From assembly GCA_041940425.1 (NCBI GenBank), contig JBGTSF010000013.1:1-64000 (forward strand): a DNA stretch of 64,000 nucleotides. Reading direction: 5' to 3'. The notes below the pieces were generated by a model. That model had not been told where the DNA came from and did not search any database. It worked only from the letters and a program-made list of their open reading frames with translations. Within the stretch, counting starts at the first letter, position 1, and each line of letters starts with the position of its first letter. The DNA comes from DATHTS01 sp041940425. GTDB taxonomy: Bacteria > Acidobacteriota > Blastocatellia > Pyrinomonadales > Pyrinomonadaceae. The position numbers and the translations under genes are program-made. Shown one piece after another: positions 7,909 through 17,131 of this stretch.

Positions 7909-10209
7909 ATGAAAAAATTTGACACTGCTTTTGTAAGAGTAGTTTTTTGTTTCTGCATGATTGTGATTTTTGTGGTCGCCGGTCGGCAGATATCTTCGCA
8001 GGGCTTAATGACCAAATCGAGGTCGGTTAGTAAAACTGAGCCAAAGATTGATATGAGCGAAGTTAGTATGGAGCCGTTGAGTAAAGGCGAATTTGACGGA
8101 ATCGGCAGGGACGGCAAACAGCCGGCTTCAGCCGTTCCGCTGGTCGGGGCGAATCTCGGTGAGGAATCCGAACCGAACAATACGGCGGCGGATGCCGATT
8201 CGCTCGGCGCGGACCCGGAAGGAAAGATCAAGGGTTATGTCTATCCGAACGCCGACGTTGATTTTTATGTATTTACGACGACACAGCCGAACACGCGCGT
8301 CTATGCCGCGACGATGACTTCCTTTTCGGCAAGCGCGAGCGTTGACAGCTTTTTGGAAATCCGCGCCGCCGACGGCACGACCGTTCTGGAAAGCGATAAC
8401 GACGACGGTTCGTTCGGAACTACTTCTTCGAGCATCGCCGGATTGAATCTGGCAACCGCCGGAACATATTACGTTGTTGTCCGGCACAATCTGGCGACCG
8501 CGCAGATTCGCCCGTATGATCTTTACGTAGCGACGCGAAGCGCCGCGCCGACCCCGGAAGTCGAAGCCAACGACACGAGCGGCACGGCGAATCCCGTTCC
8601 GGCTTCGGGACATATTTCGGGTTCGACGAGTTCGACGACCGATGCCGACTGGTTTTCGATCACGCTCAACGCGGGCGATACGATCTTTGCCAGTCTCGAT
8701 ATGGACCCCGAACGCGACGCGACGACGTGGAACGGCGGGCTTGGATTGGCGACCTTTAACAATTTTGTTCTGACGGTCAACGACGGAAATTTGACCAGCC
8801 CGAATTCGGAAGCGCATTTTATAACGGCGCGTGATGCGGGAACGTATTTCGTCCGCGTCCAGGCACCGACGGGCGGCACGACCTTCGGAACTTATAATCT
8901 GAACGTAACGGTCATTCCGCGCATTGATTCGGCGGGCGGCTGTACGACCTATATGAGTACGGACGTGCCGCAGACGATCCCGACCGGACCGGGAATGGTT
9001 TCTTCGACCTTGACCGTTCCGGGCAATCCGCGGATTGACAAGATGAGAGTTTTGATCGGTCTCGATCATACCTTTATGGCTGACCTCGACGTTCACCTGC
9101 GTTCACCGGCGATGAATGACAACGGTTTGTTTACCGACATCGGAAACACGACCTCGCCGACTCCGACGGGACTCGGCGATATGGACATCACGCTCGATGA
9201 CGATTTCGGAATAACGATCAACAGCTTCACGGTGCAGTCGCCGATCGGCTACAAGCCGGAGCTGAACTATCGTCTCGACTGGTTCCACGGCGAACTCGCG
9301 GGCGGAACGTGGACGCTCGACATCCGCGACGACGCGGCTGGCGACGGCGGAACGCTCAATTCGTGGGGCTTGGAAATCTGCGAACCCGCACCGGCGACAG
9401 GCGTGATTCTTTACAATCAGGACTTCGAATCGGGCGACGGCGGCTACACGCATTCCGGCGTGCAGGACGAATGGGAACTCGGAACGCCGAACACGGTTAT
9501 TTCCAGTCAGAACGTTCACACGACCTGCAACAGCGGAACGAACTGCTGGAAGACCGATCTCGACAACACCTACAACGCGAGTTCGAACCAGGATTTGTTC
9601 TCGCCGCAGCTCAGCCTGCTCCCGTTCAGCGGACAGATCACGCTCGAATGGGCGATGCGTTATTCGATAGAATCGGCGACGTTTGACGGCGCGTTTGTCG
9701 AGGTAATTGATGTCAATAATCCGGCAAACAACCGTGAAGTATGGCGTTGGTATGGCGCGACGATGACCAACACGGTCGGCAGTCCGGCGGTAACGATTCA
9801 TGAAACTGCCGGTTGGGGCGATTACCGCGCTGATATTTCCGATTTTGCGGGTAAGGTCATCCAGATCCGCTTTAATCTGAACAGCGATACGACGGTTCAG
9901 CTTTCGGGTTTGGCGATTGACGACGTTCGTCTGAGATTCAATCCGGTCGTCGCCGCAAATGTCTCGGTCAGCGGTCGTGTAACCGATGCCGAAGGTCGCG
10001 GAATTGCGAACGCGATGGTTACCTTGTCCGATTTCAACGGCGGCGTTTTCTCGGCGCGGACGAATCCGTTCGGTTATTACACCGTTACGGGAGTTCCGGT
10101 CGGACAAAACTACGTCGGTGCGGTCAACCGCAAGGAATACTCGTTCCCGACGCAGATCATTAGCGTGAACGACGATCTGACGGGCGTGGATTTCGTTGCC
10201 GAAGAATGA
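7909..10209 (+). CDS. Secreted multidomain protein with PPC, P-type and carboxypeptidase-regulatory domains
   Basis: 766 residues from the ATG at 7909, which has the strong ribosome site GGGGAGGA at 7897-7904. A signal/anchor helix is followed by two bacterial pre-peptidase C-terminal (PPC) domains (EPNNTAADADSL..., EANDTSGTANPV...), a proprotein-convertase P-type beta-sandwich (PRIDKMRVLIGLDHTFMADL... WGLEICEP), a MAM/immune-inhibitor-like region (DFESGDGGYTHSG) and a C-terminal carboxypeptidase-regulatory domain (VSGRVTDAEGRGIANAMVTL). These domains normally accompany secreted peptidases, but no catalytic domain is visible. It is probably an extracellular adhesive or cargo-binding protein. 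It has its own promoter and terminator. Confidence 0.8.
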   Translation: MKKFDTAFVRVVFCFCMIVIFVVAGRQISSQGLMTKSRSVSKTEPKIDMSEVSMEPLSKGEFDGIGRDGKQPASAVPLVGANLGEESEPNNTAADADSLGADPEGKIKGYVYPNADVDFYVFTTTQPNTRVYAATMTSFSASASVDSFLEIRAADGTTVLESDNDDGSFGTTSSSIAGLNLATAGTYYVVVRHNLATAQIRPYDLYVATRSAAPTPEVEANDTSGTANPVPASGHISGSTSSTTDADWFSITLNAGDTIFASLDMDPERDATTWNGGLGLATFNNFVLTVNDGNLTSPNSEAHFITARDAGTYFVRVQAPTGGTTFGTYNLNVTVIPRIDSAGGCTTYMSTDVPQTIPTGPGMVSSTLTVPGNPRIDKMRVLIGLDHTFMADLDVHLRSPAMNDNGLFTDIGNTTSPTPTGLGDMDITLDDDFGITINSFTVQSPIGYKPELNYRLDWFHGELAGGTWTLDIRDDAAGDGGTLNSWGLEICEPAPATGVILYNQDFESGDGGYTHSGVQDEWELGTPNTVISSQNVHTTCNSGTNCWKTDLDNTYNASSNQDLFSPQLSLLPFSGQITLEWAMRYSIESATFDGAFVEVIDVNNPANNREVWRWYGATMTNTVGSPAVTIHETAGWGDYRADISDFAGKVIQIRFNLNSDTTVQLSGLAIDDVRLRFNPVVAANVSVSGRVTDAEGRGIANAMVTLSDFNGGVFSARTNPFGYYTVTGVPVGQNYVGAVNRKEYSFPTQIISVNDDLTGVDFVAEE

Positions 10210-10253
10210 CGCGGCAGTCGAAAAATCGGGGCGGTTTTTTAACCGTTCAAATC

Positions 10254-10292
10254 AAAAGGAGCAAAGCGAATGAATTTCGCTTTGCTCCTTTT
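10254..10292 (+). terminator. Rho-independent terminator
   Basis: A perfect 17-bp stem (10254-10270 with 10276-10292) with a 5-nt loop ends in a run of T. It lies 45 nt after the stop codon of the secreted multidomain protein gene and should end that transcript. Confidence 0.9.
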
Positions 10293-10475
10293 TTGTTCTC
10301 CCAAATCCGGCAAATACTTGTTTGAATTGTCTTGAAAAAAAAATTTAATAAGTATATATTCCCAATCATATCTGAATTGTCACGCTCCGTTAATCTAACT
10401 AAAAAACGGTAATCAAAAAAAAGGATTTTGCAGTTATCGTTTTTTTTTCGGTCTGAATTTCTTTATCATCAAACG

Positions 10476-12179
10476 ATGAAATTTTTGGCAACACAAATAA
10501 CTTACTTTCTCAGCCAAAGCCAGATTCGTCGCAACATCAACGCACTCCTTAAATACGTGCTTTTTCTTATCGCCGTGATCGCCGTCTATACGGTCGCCTT
10601 TCACATGATTATGCTCTACGCCGAGGGACGCGATTTTTCGTGGATCACGGGTTTTTACTGGACTCTGACCGTGATGAGCACGCTCGGTTTCGGCGATATT
10701 ACGTTTAACAGCGACATCGGGCGCGCTTTTACGATCCTGGTTTTGCTTTCGGGCATCGTGCTTCTTTTGATAATGTTGCCGTTCGCTTTTATCAGATTTT
10801 TTTACGCGCCATGGCTCGAAACTCAGCTTCACGCGCAGACGCCGCGCGAAATTCCGCCTGAGGTCAAAGATCACGTCATCATCTGCCGCTATGACACGAT
10901 TGCGCCCAACCTGATCGAACGGCTCGATCATAACCGGATTCCGTATGTCGTCATCGAACCGGATTCAGCAATCGCCGCGCGGCTCTATCACGACGGGATT
11001 TCGGTCGTTCACGGCGACGTTGACAGCCGTCTGACGTATCAGCGGGTGAGCATCAAACGGGCGCGGCTCGTATTTGCCAATGCCGAAGATACGCTCAACA
11101 CGAATATTATTCTGACGGTCAAAGAAGTCGCGCCGAACGCGCCGATCGCGGCGATCGCGGCGGCGGAAGATTCGATAGACATTCTCGAACTGAGCGGCGC
11201 GGATCACGTTCTGCCGCTCAAACACACGCTGGGCGAGCATCTGGCAAACCGCATCAGCGTTGGGCAGAAACAAACAAATATTATCGGCAATTTCGACGGC
11301 TGGCTGGTCGTCGAATTTACAGTTCACGACACGCCGTTCAAAGGGCTGAAAATCCGCGATACCGGGATCAGGGCAAAGACCGGCGTAAATATTATCGGCA
11401 TCTGGGAACGCGGTCATCTGTCGTCCGCCGCGCCCGACAAAGAGCTTCTCGATTACAGCGTTCCGGTCGGAGTCGGCACGAAAGAGCAAATTGACCGGCT
11501 CGAAAAACTGCTTACCGTCAAGACCGAATCGAAACCCGAATCGGTTTTGATAATCGGCGGCGGCAAAGTCGGATGCGCGGCGGCGGTCGCGCTCAAACAA
11601 AAAAATATCGAGGTTTTTTTGATTGACTGCAAAAAGGAACTGCGCAAAACCCTCAGCGGCATTGCCGACCGTCTGACCATCGGCGATGCCGCCGACCGCG
11701 AAACTCTGATGCGCGGCGGTCTGCGCGAAGCCTCGCTCGTTATTCTCTCGACCAATGACGACGCGGTAAATATTTATCTGACGGTTTACTGCCGCCGTCT
11801 GAATCCCGATCTGCGGATCGTCAGCCGCATCACGCACGAACGGAATCTGGAAGCGATTCACCGCGCCGGCGCGGATTTCGTTTTGAGCTATGCGCCGCTC
11901 GGCGCGGAATCGGTGATCTCGATCCTGCAGGAACGCGAACCTGTAATAATGGGCGAGGGGGTCGAACTTTTTACCGTTAAACTCCCGGACAGCCTTGCCG
12001 GAAAAACGCTTGCCGAAACGCGCATCGGCTCTCTGACCGGGCTTATTGTTTTAGCCGTTAAAAATGAACAGGAAACAATTGCCAGTCCTCTGCCGATAAC
12101 CATTCTGCCGAAAAACAGCCGGCTCAATGTGCTGGGAACCGCCGAACAATTATCGAAATTTAAAGATATTTTTCAATAG
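10476..12179 (+). CDS. Potassium channel with two RCK (TrkA-N/TrkA-C) units
   Basis: 567 residues from the ATG at 10476. The N-terminus is a two-TM pore: TM1 at about 25-47, a pore helix and selectivity filter TLGFGD at 69-74, and TM2 at about 83-108. Two RCK-type regions follow: one from about residue 124 (VIICRYD, without the GxGxxG loop) and one from about 365 with an intact GGGKVG dinucleotide-binding loop and a C-terminal TrkA-C part. The layout matches MthK/Kch-type channels gated by cytosolic ligands or NAD(H). GFGD in the filter is seen in some bacterial channels, so K+ selectivity is likely. Monocistronic. Confidence 0.88.
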   Translation: MKFLATQITYFLSQSQIRRNINALLKYVLFLIAVIAVYTVAFHMIMLYAEGRDFSWITGFYWTLTVMSTLGFGDITFNSDIGRAFTILVLLSGIVLLLIMLPFAFIRFFYAPWLETQLHAQTPREIPPEVKDHVIICRYDTIAPNLIERLDHNRIPYVVIEPDSAIAARLYHDGISVVHGDVDSRLTYQRVSIKRARLVFANAEDTLNTNIILTVKEVAPNAPIAAIAAAEDSIDILELSGADHVLPLKHTLGEHLANRISVGQKQTNIIGNFDGWLVVEFTVHDTPFKGLKIRDTGIRAKTGVNIIGIWERGHLSSAAPDKELLDYSVPVGVGTKEQIDRLEKLLTVKTESKPESVLIIGGGKVGCAAAVALKQKNIEVFLIDCKKELRKTLSGIADRLTIGDAADRETLMRGGLREASLVILSTNDDAVNIYLTVYCRRLNPDLRIVSRITHERNLEAIHRAGADFVLSYAPLGAESVISILQEREPVIMGEGVELFTVKLPDSLAGKTLAETRIGSLTGLIVLAVKNEQETIASPLPITILPKNSRLNVLGTAEQLSKFKDIFQ

Positions 12180-12397
12180 ATTTTTTCCGAATTTTAAAAG
12201 CGGGCGGAACTTTTTAAGAAAAAACGCGGATTTTCTTGATTAGCAGTAGAAAAAATCATTTAAAACGGTGTATGCTTATAGGTTAATAATGTGGGGCGGA
12301 AGTCTTCTCTGAAATTTAGCTCAAGCAGTTTTTGAGAACTCTCCTTATTCCAAATCGAATTTAACAAATACTTATAAAAACGGACGTTTATTAAAGA

Positions 12398-13444
12398 ATG
12401 GCATTAAAATCATTATTCAGTTTATTTTCAAGCGATCTGGCGATTGATCTCGGCACGGCGAATACGCTCGTCTATGCGAAAGGTCGCGGCATCGTCGTCA
12501 GCGAACCGTCAATCGTGGCGATCAACAAAGTTACCAATCAGGTCGAAGCGGTCGGGCGCGACGCCAAAGAAATGCTCGGCAGAACGCCGGGAAATATCGT
12601 GGCGATTCGTCCGATGAAAGACGGCGTGATCGCTAATTTTGAAGTTACGGAAAAAATGCTCCAGCATTTTATCCGCAAAGCGCACAACGGCAAATCGTGG
12701 GTGCGCCCGCGCGTCGTCATCGGCATTCCGTCGGAGATCACGCAGGTCGAACGCCGCGCGGTCGAAGATTCGGCGTATCGCGCGAAAGCGTCGGAAGTTT
12801 ACTTGGTTGAAGAAGCGATGGCGGCGGCGATCGGCGCGGGTCTTCCGATCACCGAACCCCACGGCAACATGGTCGTGGACATCGGCGGCGGCACGACCGA
12901 CATCGCCGTTATCTCTCTTTCGGGCATCGTCTATTCGCGCGCCGTGCGCGTTGCCGGAAACGAGATGGACGAATCCATCACGCAGTATATAAAACGCAAA
13001 TACAATCTGCTGATCGGCGAACGAACGGCGGAAGCGATCAAGATCGCGCTCGGTTCGGCGTTTCCGCTCGACGAATCGCTTTCGATGGACGTGCGCGGAC
13101 GAAACCTGATCGAAGGAATTCCCAAAACGATTACCATCACCGACGAAGAAATCCGCGAAGCTCTGTCCGATGCGGTGGCGACAATTATCAACGCCGTCCG
13201 CGTCGCGCTTGAAAGAACGCCGCCCGAGCTTTCCGCCGATATTGTCGAACGCGGAATCGTTCTGACGGGCGGCGGCGCACTTCTGAAAAATCTCGATAAG
13301 CGTCTGACGATTGAAACCGGTCTGCCGGTCGTCATTGCCGACGATCCCCTGTCGTCGGTCGTCCTGGGAACCGGAAAAATGCTTTCCGATATCGAACTTC
13401 TCAAGCGCGTCAGATGGGACAATTCATTGATGGCAGGAAGTTAA
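12398..13444 (+). CDS. mreB: Rod-shape actin homologue MreB
   Basis: 348 residues, the normal MreB length. It has the actin-fold phosphate loops DLGTANTLVY near the N-terminus and DIGGGTTDIAVI in the middle, plus VLTGGGALL near the C-terminus. MreB filaments under the inner membrane guide the elongasome. It heads the cluster mreB-mreC-mreD-mrdA-rodA, and the first junction (to mreC) is filled by a heptad hairpin. The upstream 218-nt spacer should hold the promoter, but no clear -35/-10 pair is seen. Confidence 0.97.
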   Translation: MALKSLFSLFSSDLAIDLGTANTLVYAKGRGIVVSEPSIVAINKVTNQVEAVGRDAKEMLGRTPGNIVAIRPMKDGVIANFEVTEKMLQHFIRKAHNGKSWVRPRVVIGIPSEITQVERRAVEDSAYRAKASEVYLVEEAMAAAIGAGLPITEPHGNMVVDIGGGTTDIAVISLSGIVYSRAVRVAGNEMDESITQYIKRKYNLLIGERTAEAIKIALGSAFPLDESLSMDVRGRNLIEGIPKTITITDEEIREALSDAVATIINAVRVALERTPPELSADIVERGIVLTGGGALLKNLDKRLTIETGLPVVIADDPLSSVVLGTGKMLSDIELLKRVRWDNSLMAGS

Positions 13445-13447
13445 TGG

Positions 13448-13527
13448 AAGGATAAAGGATGAAGGATGAAGGATAAAAAATTAAAGAAACAAATAACTTT
13501 ATCCTTTATCCTTCATCCTTTATCCTT
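13448..13527. repeat. Heptad inverted repeat between mreB and mreC
   Basis: The left arm (13448-13477) is four 7-nt units, AAGGATA, AAGGATG, AAGGATG, AAGGATA. The right arm (13498-13527) is its inverted complement, 29 of 30 positions matching, around a 20-nt spacer. It starts 3 nt after the mreB stop and ends 8 nt before the mreC ATG. There is no T-tract, so it is not a normal terminator. Confidence 0.92.
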
Positions 13528-13535
13528 TAAAATCT

Positions 13536-14432
13536 ATGGCTGAACGAAGTCAAAAAGATGTCTGGCGATTAACGCCGTGGCTGGCGGTTGCACTGCTTTT
13601 GGGCAATTTCGTTTTGATGGCGTTTGATGCCCGCGATTCGATGAGCGGGCAGAGAATGGTGCGCGTCTGGTCGCAGACCGTCGCGCATTTCGTGCAGGCT
13701 CCGGTAACGACCGTAACTTCGGGCGTAACAAATTTCTTCCAGTCATTTGTAACTTTGAGAAGCGCGCAGGACGAAAACGACGAATTAAAACAGCGCATTC
13801 AGGAACTCGAAGTCGAGGTCAAACAGAAAGAAGATTTGGCATCGGAAAACGAGCGTTTGAAAAGAATGCTCGATCTGAAAGAGCAGTCGAGCTACAAAGT
13901 TTTGACGGCGAGCGTCATCGGGCGCGACGCTTCGGCGTGGTTCGATTCTTCGATCATCAATCGCGGCAGTCTCGATGGTGTAGAATTAAATATGCCGGTA
14001 GTTGCCGACGGCGGAATTGTCGGGCGCGTAACGGCGGTCAGCCCTCTGACGGCGCAGATTGATTTGATCACGAGAAACAAATCCGGTCTGGGCGGAGTTG
14101 TCGGCGAAGTCGGCGCGTCAAATGCGCTCGGCGTGGTCAGCGGAACGAGCAAAAAAGACCTTCTCGAAATGCGCTACGTTCCGGGAAGCGTCGAGATCAA
14201 AGTCGGCGACACGGTTTACACGAGCGGGCAGGACGGAATTTTTCCGGCAGGACTCAAGATCGGCGAGATCGTCGAGGTCGTTTCCGGTTCGACGACCACG
14301 CCGCACCAGATTTTGATCAAACCGGGCGCGCGGCTCGATTCGATGCAGGAGGTCGCCGTTCTGCTTTACGAAGCGCCGCCGCGACCGAAATACGAAACGA
14401 CTCTGCCGAATGCGGTTAAAGAAGGAAAGTAG
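13536..14432 (+). CDS. mreC: Rod-shape-determining protein MreC
   Basis: 298 residues with one N-terminal membrane helix (about 15-33), a coiled coil at about 75-115 (ENDELKQRIQELEVEVKQKE) and the paired beta-barrel periplasmic domain typical of MreC (VIGRDASAWFDSSIINRG; VVADGGIVGRV). MreC links MreB to the periplasmic synthases. The stop codon lies inside the left arm of the repeat that separates it from mreD, so the repeat has been accommodated exactly at the gene end. Confidence 0.95.
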   Translation: MAERSQKDVWRLTPWLAVALLLGNFVLMAFDARDSMSGQRMVRVWSQTVAHFVQAPVTTVTSGVTNFFQSFVTLRSAQDENDELKQRIQELEVEVKQKEDLASENERLKRMLDLKEQSSYKVLTASVIGRDASAWFDSSIINRGSLDGVELNMPVVADGGIVGRVTAVSPLTAQIDLITRNKSGLGGVVGEVGASNALGVVSGTSKKDLLEMRYVPGSVEIKVGDTVYTSGQDGIFPAGLKIGEIVEVVSGSTTTPHQILIKPGARLDSMQEVAVLLYEAPPRPKYETTLPNAVKEGK

Positions 14433-14531
14433 GCAGCAGCAGTAGGCGGTAGGCAGTAAAAAGATTGAATTTGAAAATTCAACTTGAAAAGTAAATTTCT
14501 AACTGCCTACTGCCAAGTGCCGCTGCCTACT
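14428..14531. repeat. Heptad-type inverted repeat between mreC and mreD
   Basis: Arms 14428-14457 and 14502-14531 are complementary at 26 of 30 positions. They are built from units such as AGTAGGC, GGTAGGC and, on the right, ACTGCCT, with one unit of 6 nt. The left arm contains the mreC stop codon. The same AGTAGGC unit recurs, mostly as single arms, near 30416, 43628 and 48987. Confidence 0.88.
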
Positions 14532-14539
14532 GGAAAACG

Positions 14540-15094
14540 ATGGAACAAGCAAAACTTACAATCGCTTTAATCATTGCTATTTTGCTTCAGTGGACGCTTC
14601 GCAATGTCGCCGAGCCGTTCGCGTTTATTGATTTTCCTCTGATCATCGTCGTTTACGCCGCGCTCCAGCAGAGAAATTCGATCCGCGCGCTTTTGTTCGG
14701 GGCGATCGCCGGTCTTTCGGTTGACGCTCTGAGCGGCGGTCTTCTGGGCGCGAACGGTTTCTCTAAAACATTGATCGCATACATGGTTTCCGAGATCACG
14801 CGGCGGGTCTATGTTGACAACCTTTTACTCCGCATTCCCATCATAGCCGGTGCTTGTTTGCTCGACGATCTTATATATTACGGGATGCACAGACTTTTCG
14901 GACAGGATCCGAGTGTCAATCCGATCATAATGATGGCTTACACGCTGATCGGAACGACTATCGCCGGAACGATTACTTATATAATTTTGGAAAGACTGAA
15001 ATCCGACAGCCTGCGCAGAAGAAGACGCGATTTCTTTCCGCAGCGTCAGCGGCGGCAGACACGGCGGCGAAATCCGATACGTTTGGGAAAGTGA
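14540..15094 (+). CDS. mreD: Rod-shape-determining protein MreD
   Basis: 184 residues, strongly hydrophobic with about five membrane helices (for example LTIALIIAILLQW and FPLIIVVYAAL) and an Arg-rich cytosolic tail (RRRRRDFFPQRQRRQTRRR). Length and position directly after mreC identify it as MreD, the integral-membrane partner of MreC. The TGA stop falls in the left arm of a weak inverted repeat (15091-15202). Confidence 0.92.
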   Translation: MEQAKLTIALIIAILLQWTLRNVAEPFAFIDFPLIIVVYAALQQRNSIRALLFGAIAGLSVDALSGGLLGANGFSKTLIAYMVSEITRRVYVDNLLLRIPIIAGACLLDDLIYYGMHRLFGQDPSVNPIIMMAYTLIGTTIAGTITYIILERLKSDSLRRRRRDFFPQRQRRQTRRRNPIRLGK

Positions 15095-15202
15095 AAAAGT
15101 CGAAAAATTTTGTGATTTATTTAGATGTTGTTCAGCCCGAAATTATAAAATTTATCGTTTGCGAACAGAGTGAGAAACTTTTTTACTTTTCCACTTTTTC
15201 AC
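15091..15202. repeat. Imperfect inverted repeat between mreD and mrdA
   Basis: GTGAAAAAGT at 15091-15100 is matched by ACTTTTTCAC at 15193-15202, with weaker A/T-rich complementarity further in. The left arm overlaps the mreD stop and the right arm ends 11 nt before the mrdA ATG. This is a degenerate member of the junction repeats in this operon; period 7 is not clear here. Confidence 0.6.
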
Positions 15203-15213
15203 CTTAAAGATTT

Positions 15214-17115
15214 ATGAAGTTTCAGGATTATTCACAGAATCTGCCAATCAGGATCGGCGTAATACACGCGCTGGCGTTTATCCTTTTGACCGTTCTCGGC
15301 GTTCGTCTTTATTATCTGCAGGTAATGAAAGGCGAATATTACGCCGAACGCGCCGAAAATCAGCGCGTTCGCCTGATTCCTATCCCTGCGCCGCGCGGGG
15401 CGATTCTTGACCGCAACGGCAAACTGCTTGTAGATTCGCGCCCGACTTACAACGTAACCCTTGCCAACGAACCTCTGAAAAAAATCAACGTCCGCGAACG
15501 AGTTGACGATTATGCGGAAGGCTTAAATATGGAGCCGCGCTTTGTCAACGAGCGTCTGGACTACATCAAAGCGCAGCCCGGTTTTGAAACGATGGTTTTA
15601 AAAGAAAACGCTTCGATCCAGGACATTACATGGGTCGAGTCGCATTCTCTCGAATTTCCCGAACTCCGCATCGAGATTCAGCCGCAGAGATTTTACCCGC
15701 TCGGCAAAACTCTGGCGCACGTTCTCGGTTATGTCGGCGAGATCAGCCCGAAACAGCTCGAAAAAGAGGAATATATTTCAAAAGGCTACAAGGCGGGCGA
15801 CATTATCGGCAAAGGCGGTCTTGAGCAATACTACGACGAATTTCTGCGCGGGCGCGACGGTTACCGCAAGGTCATCGTGGACAGCCGCGGGCGCATTCAG
15901 ACGGAAGTCGGGCGCGTCGAACCGCAGAGCGGACAAGACCTCGTAATAACAATTGATCTCGATCTGCAATTGGCGGCGGAAGCGCAGATCGAAGCGACGC
16001 CGACTAAGCGCGGCACGATCATCTCGATGGATCCGCGCAACGGCGAAGTGTTTGTAATGGCGTCTCTGCCGTCGTTCGATCCGAATATTTTCGTGCAGGG
16101 AAGCTCGACGACCGAGGGACGCAAACAGATCGCGGCTTACTGGCAGGACGAATCGAGACCGCTTTACAACCGCGCGATTCAGGGACGCTATCCGCCCGGT
16201 TCGACGTGGAAAATTCCCGAATCGGTTGCAGGGCTTCAGCAGGGCGTTATAACGGTCAAAGATTCCAATCTAGCGTGCGGCGGCGGTATCACCATCGGCA
16301 ACAAATTCACGCGCTGTATGGGCAATCACGGCTCGCCGCCTCTAAGCTACGCAATTACGAAATCGTGCGACGGTTATTATTACCGGCTCGGTTTGAAAAT
16401 GGGAATTGAAGGTTTGACCGAAATGGTCGAAACATTCGAGTATGACAAGCGTTCCGGCGTTGACCTGCCGAATGAAAAGATCAGTCAAACTCCGAAAAGC
16501 TGGCGCGCTTCGGTCGAAAAACGCGAAGGACGCTGGAGCGACATCCGCACCGTCTATGCTTCGATCGGACAGGATACGGTCGTCGTTACACCGATCTCGA
16601 TGCTTCGCGCCGTTTCCGCTATCGGCGTGGACGGCAAGATGGTTACGCCGCATTTCTTGAAGGAATTTAGACCGATCGGCGCGATCGGCGAGGAAAATTC
16701 GATGAATTACATTCCGCCGCGCGAAGGATTTACTTACCAGTATTCCGAAGGGAAGATAATCAAGATGACGCCCGAACAGGAAAAAGTCATTCTGGAAGGA
16801 CTCTGGGGCGTGGTCAATGCCGGCGGAACGGGCGCGAGAATTAGAATAGAAGGGTTTGAGATCGCCGGAAAAACCGGCACGGCGCAGGTCGCCGAACTCG
16901 GTAAAGATGTCGGCGCGAACAAAGACCACGCGTGGTTTGTCAGCTTCGCACCGGCGTATGAGCCGGAAATCGCCGTCATCGCTTTGATCGAAAACGTCGG
17001 TTTCGGCGGAAGTTTCGCCGCGCCCGCCGTGAGAGGAGTTTACGACGAATATTTGATCAAGAAAGGCTTTATGCCGCCCGCTGAAAAGCAAACAGCAACG
17101 GGTAACGAAAATTAG
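15214..17115 (+). CDS. mrdA: Penicillin-binding protein 2 (MrdA), elongasome transpeptidase
   Basis: 633 residues with one N-terminal membrane helix (about 16-34), the PBP dimerisation domain (PRGAILDRNGKLLVDSRPTYN) and a transpeptidase domain. The active site motifs are S330-T-W-K, S384-C-D and K553-T-G-T. It cross-links lateral-wall peptidoglycan together with the RodA glycosyltransferase, whose gene begins 16 nt later. Full length for a class B PBP2. Use of SCD as second motif instead of SxN is common in PBP2 enzymes. Confidence 0.96.
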   Translation: MKFQDYSQNLPIRIGVIHALAFILLTVLGVRLYYLQVMKGEYYAERAENQRVRLIPIPAPRGAILDRNGKLLVDSRPTYNVTLANEPLKKINVRERVDDYAEGLNMEPRFVNERLDYIKAQPGFETMVLKENASIQDITWVESHSLEFPELRIEIQPQRFYPLGKTLAHVLGYVGEISPKQLEKEEYISKGYKAGDIIGKGGLEQYYDEFLRGRDGYRKVIVDSRGRIQTEVGRVEPQSGQDLVITIDLDLQLAAEAQIEATPTKRGTIISMDPRNGEVFVMASLPSFDPNIFVQGSSTTEGRKQIAAYWQDESRPLYNRAIQGRYPPGSTWKIPESVAGLQQGVITVKDSNLACGGGITIGNKFTRCMGNHGSPPLSYAITKSCDGYYYRLGLKMGIEGLTEMVETFEYDKRSGVDLPNEKISQTPKSWRASVEKREGRWSDIRTVYASIGQDTVVVTPISMLRAVSAIGVDGKMVTPHFLKEFRPIGAIGEENSMNYIPPREGFTYQYSEGKIIKMTPEQEKVILEGLWGVVNAGGTGARIRIEGFEIAGKTGTAQVAELGKDVGANKDHAWFVSFAPAYEPEIAVIALIENVGFGGSFAAPAVRGVYDEYLIKKGFMPPAEKQTATGNEN

Positions 17116-17131
17116 TTTTAAGTAACGAAAA

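Noticed and set aside
8128..9096. Antisense 322-residue frame in the PPC/P-domain gene
   Set aside because: Arg-rich shadow of the sense frame, no ribosome site, no known domain.
13448..13527. Junction hairpins of the mre operon as ordinary terminators
   Set aside because: They lack T-tracts, and termination inside this essential operon would be harmful; sequence differs at each junction.
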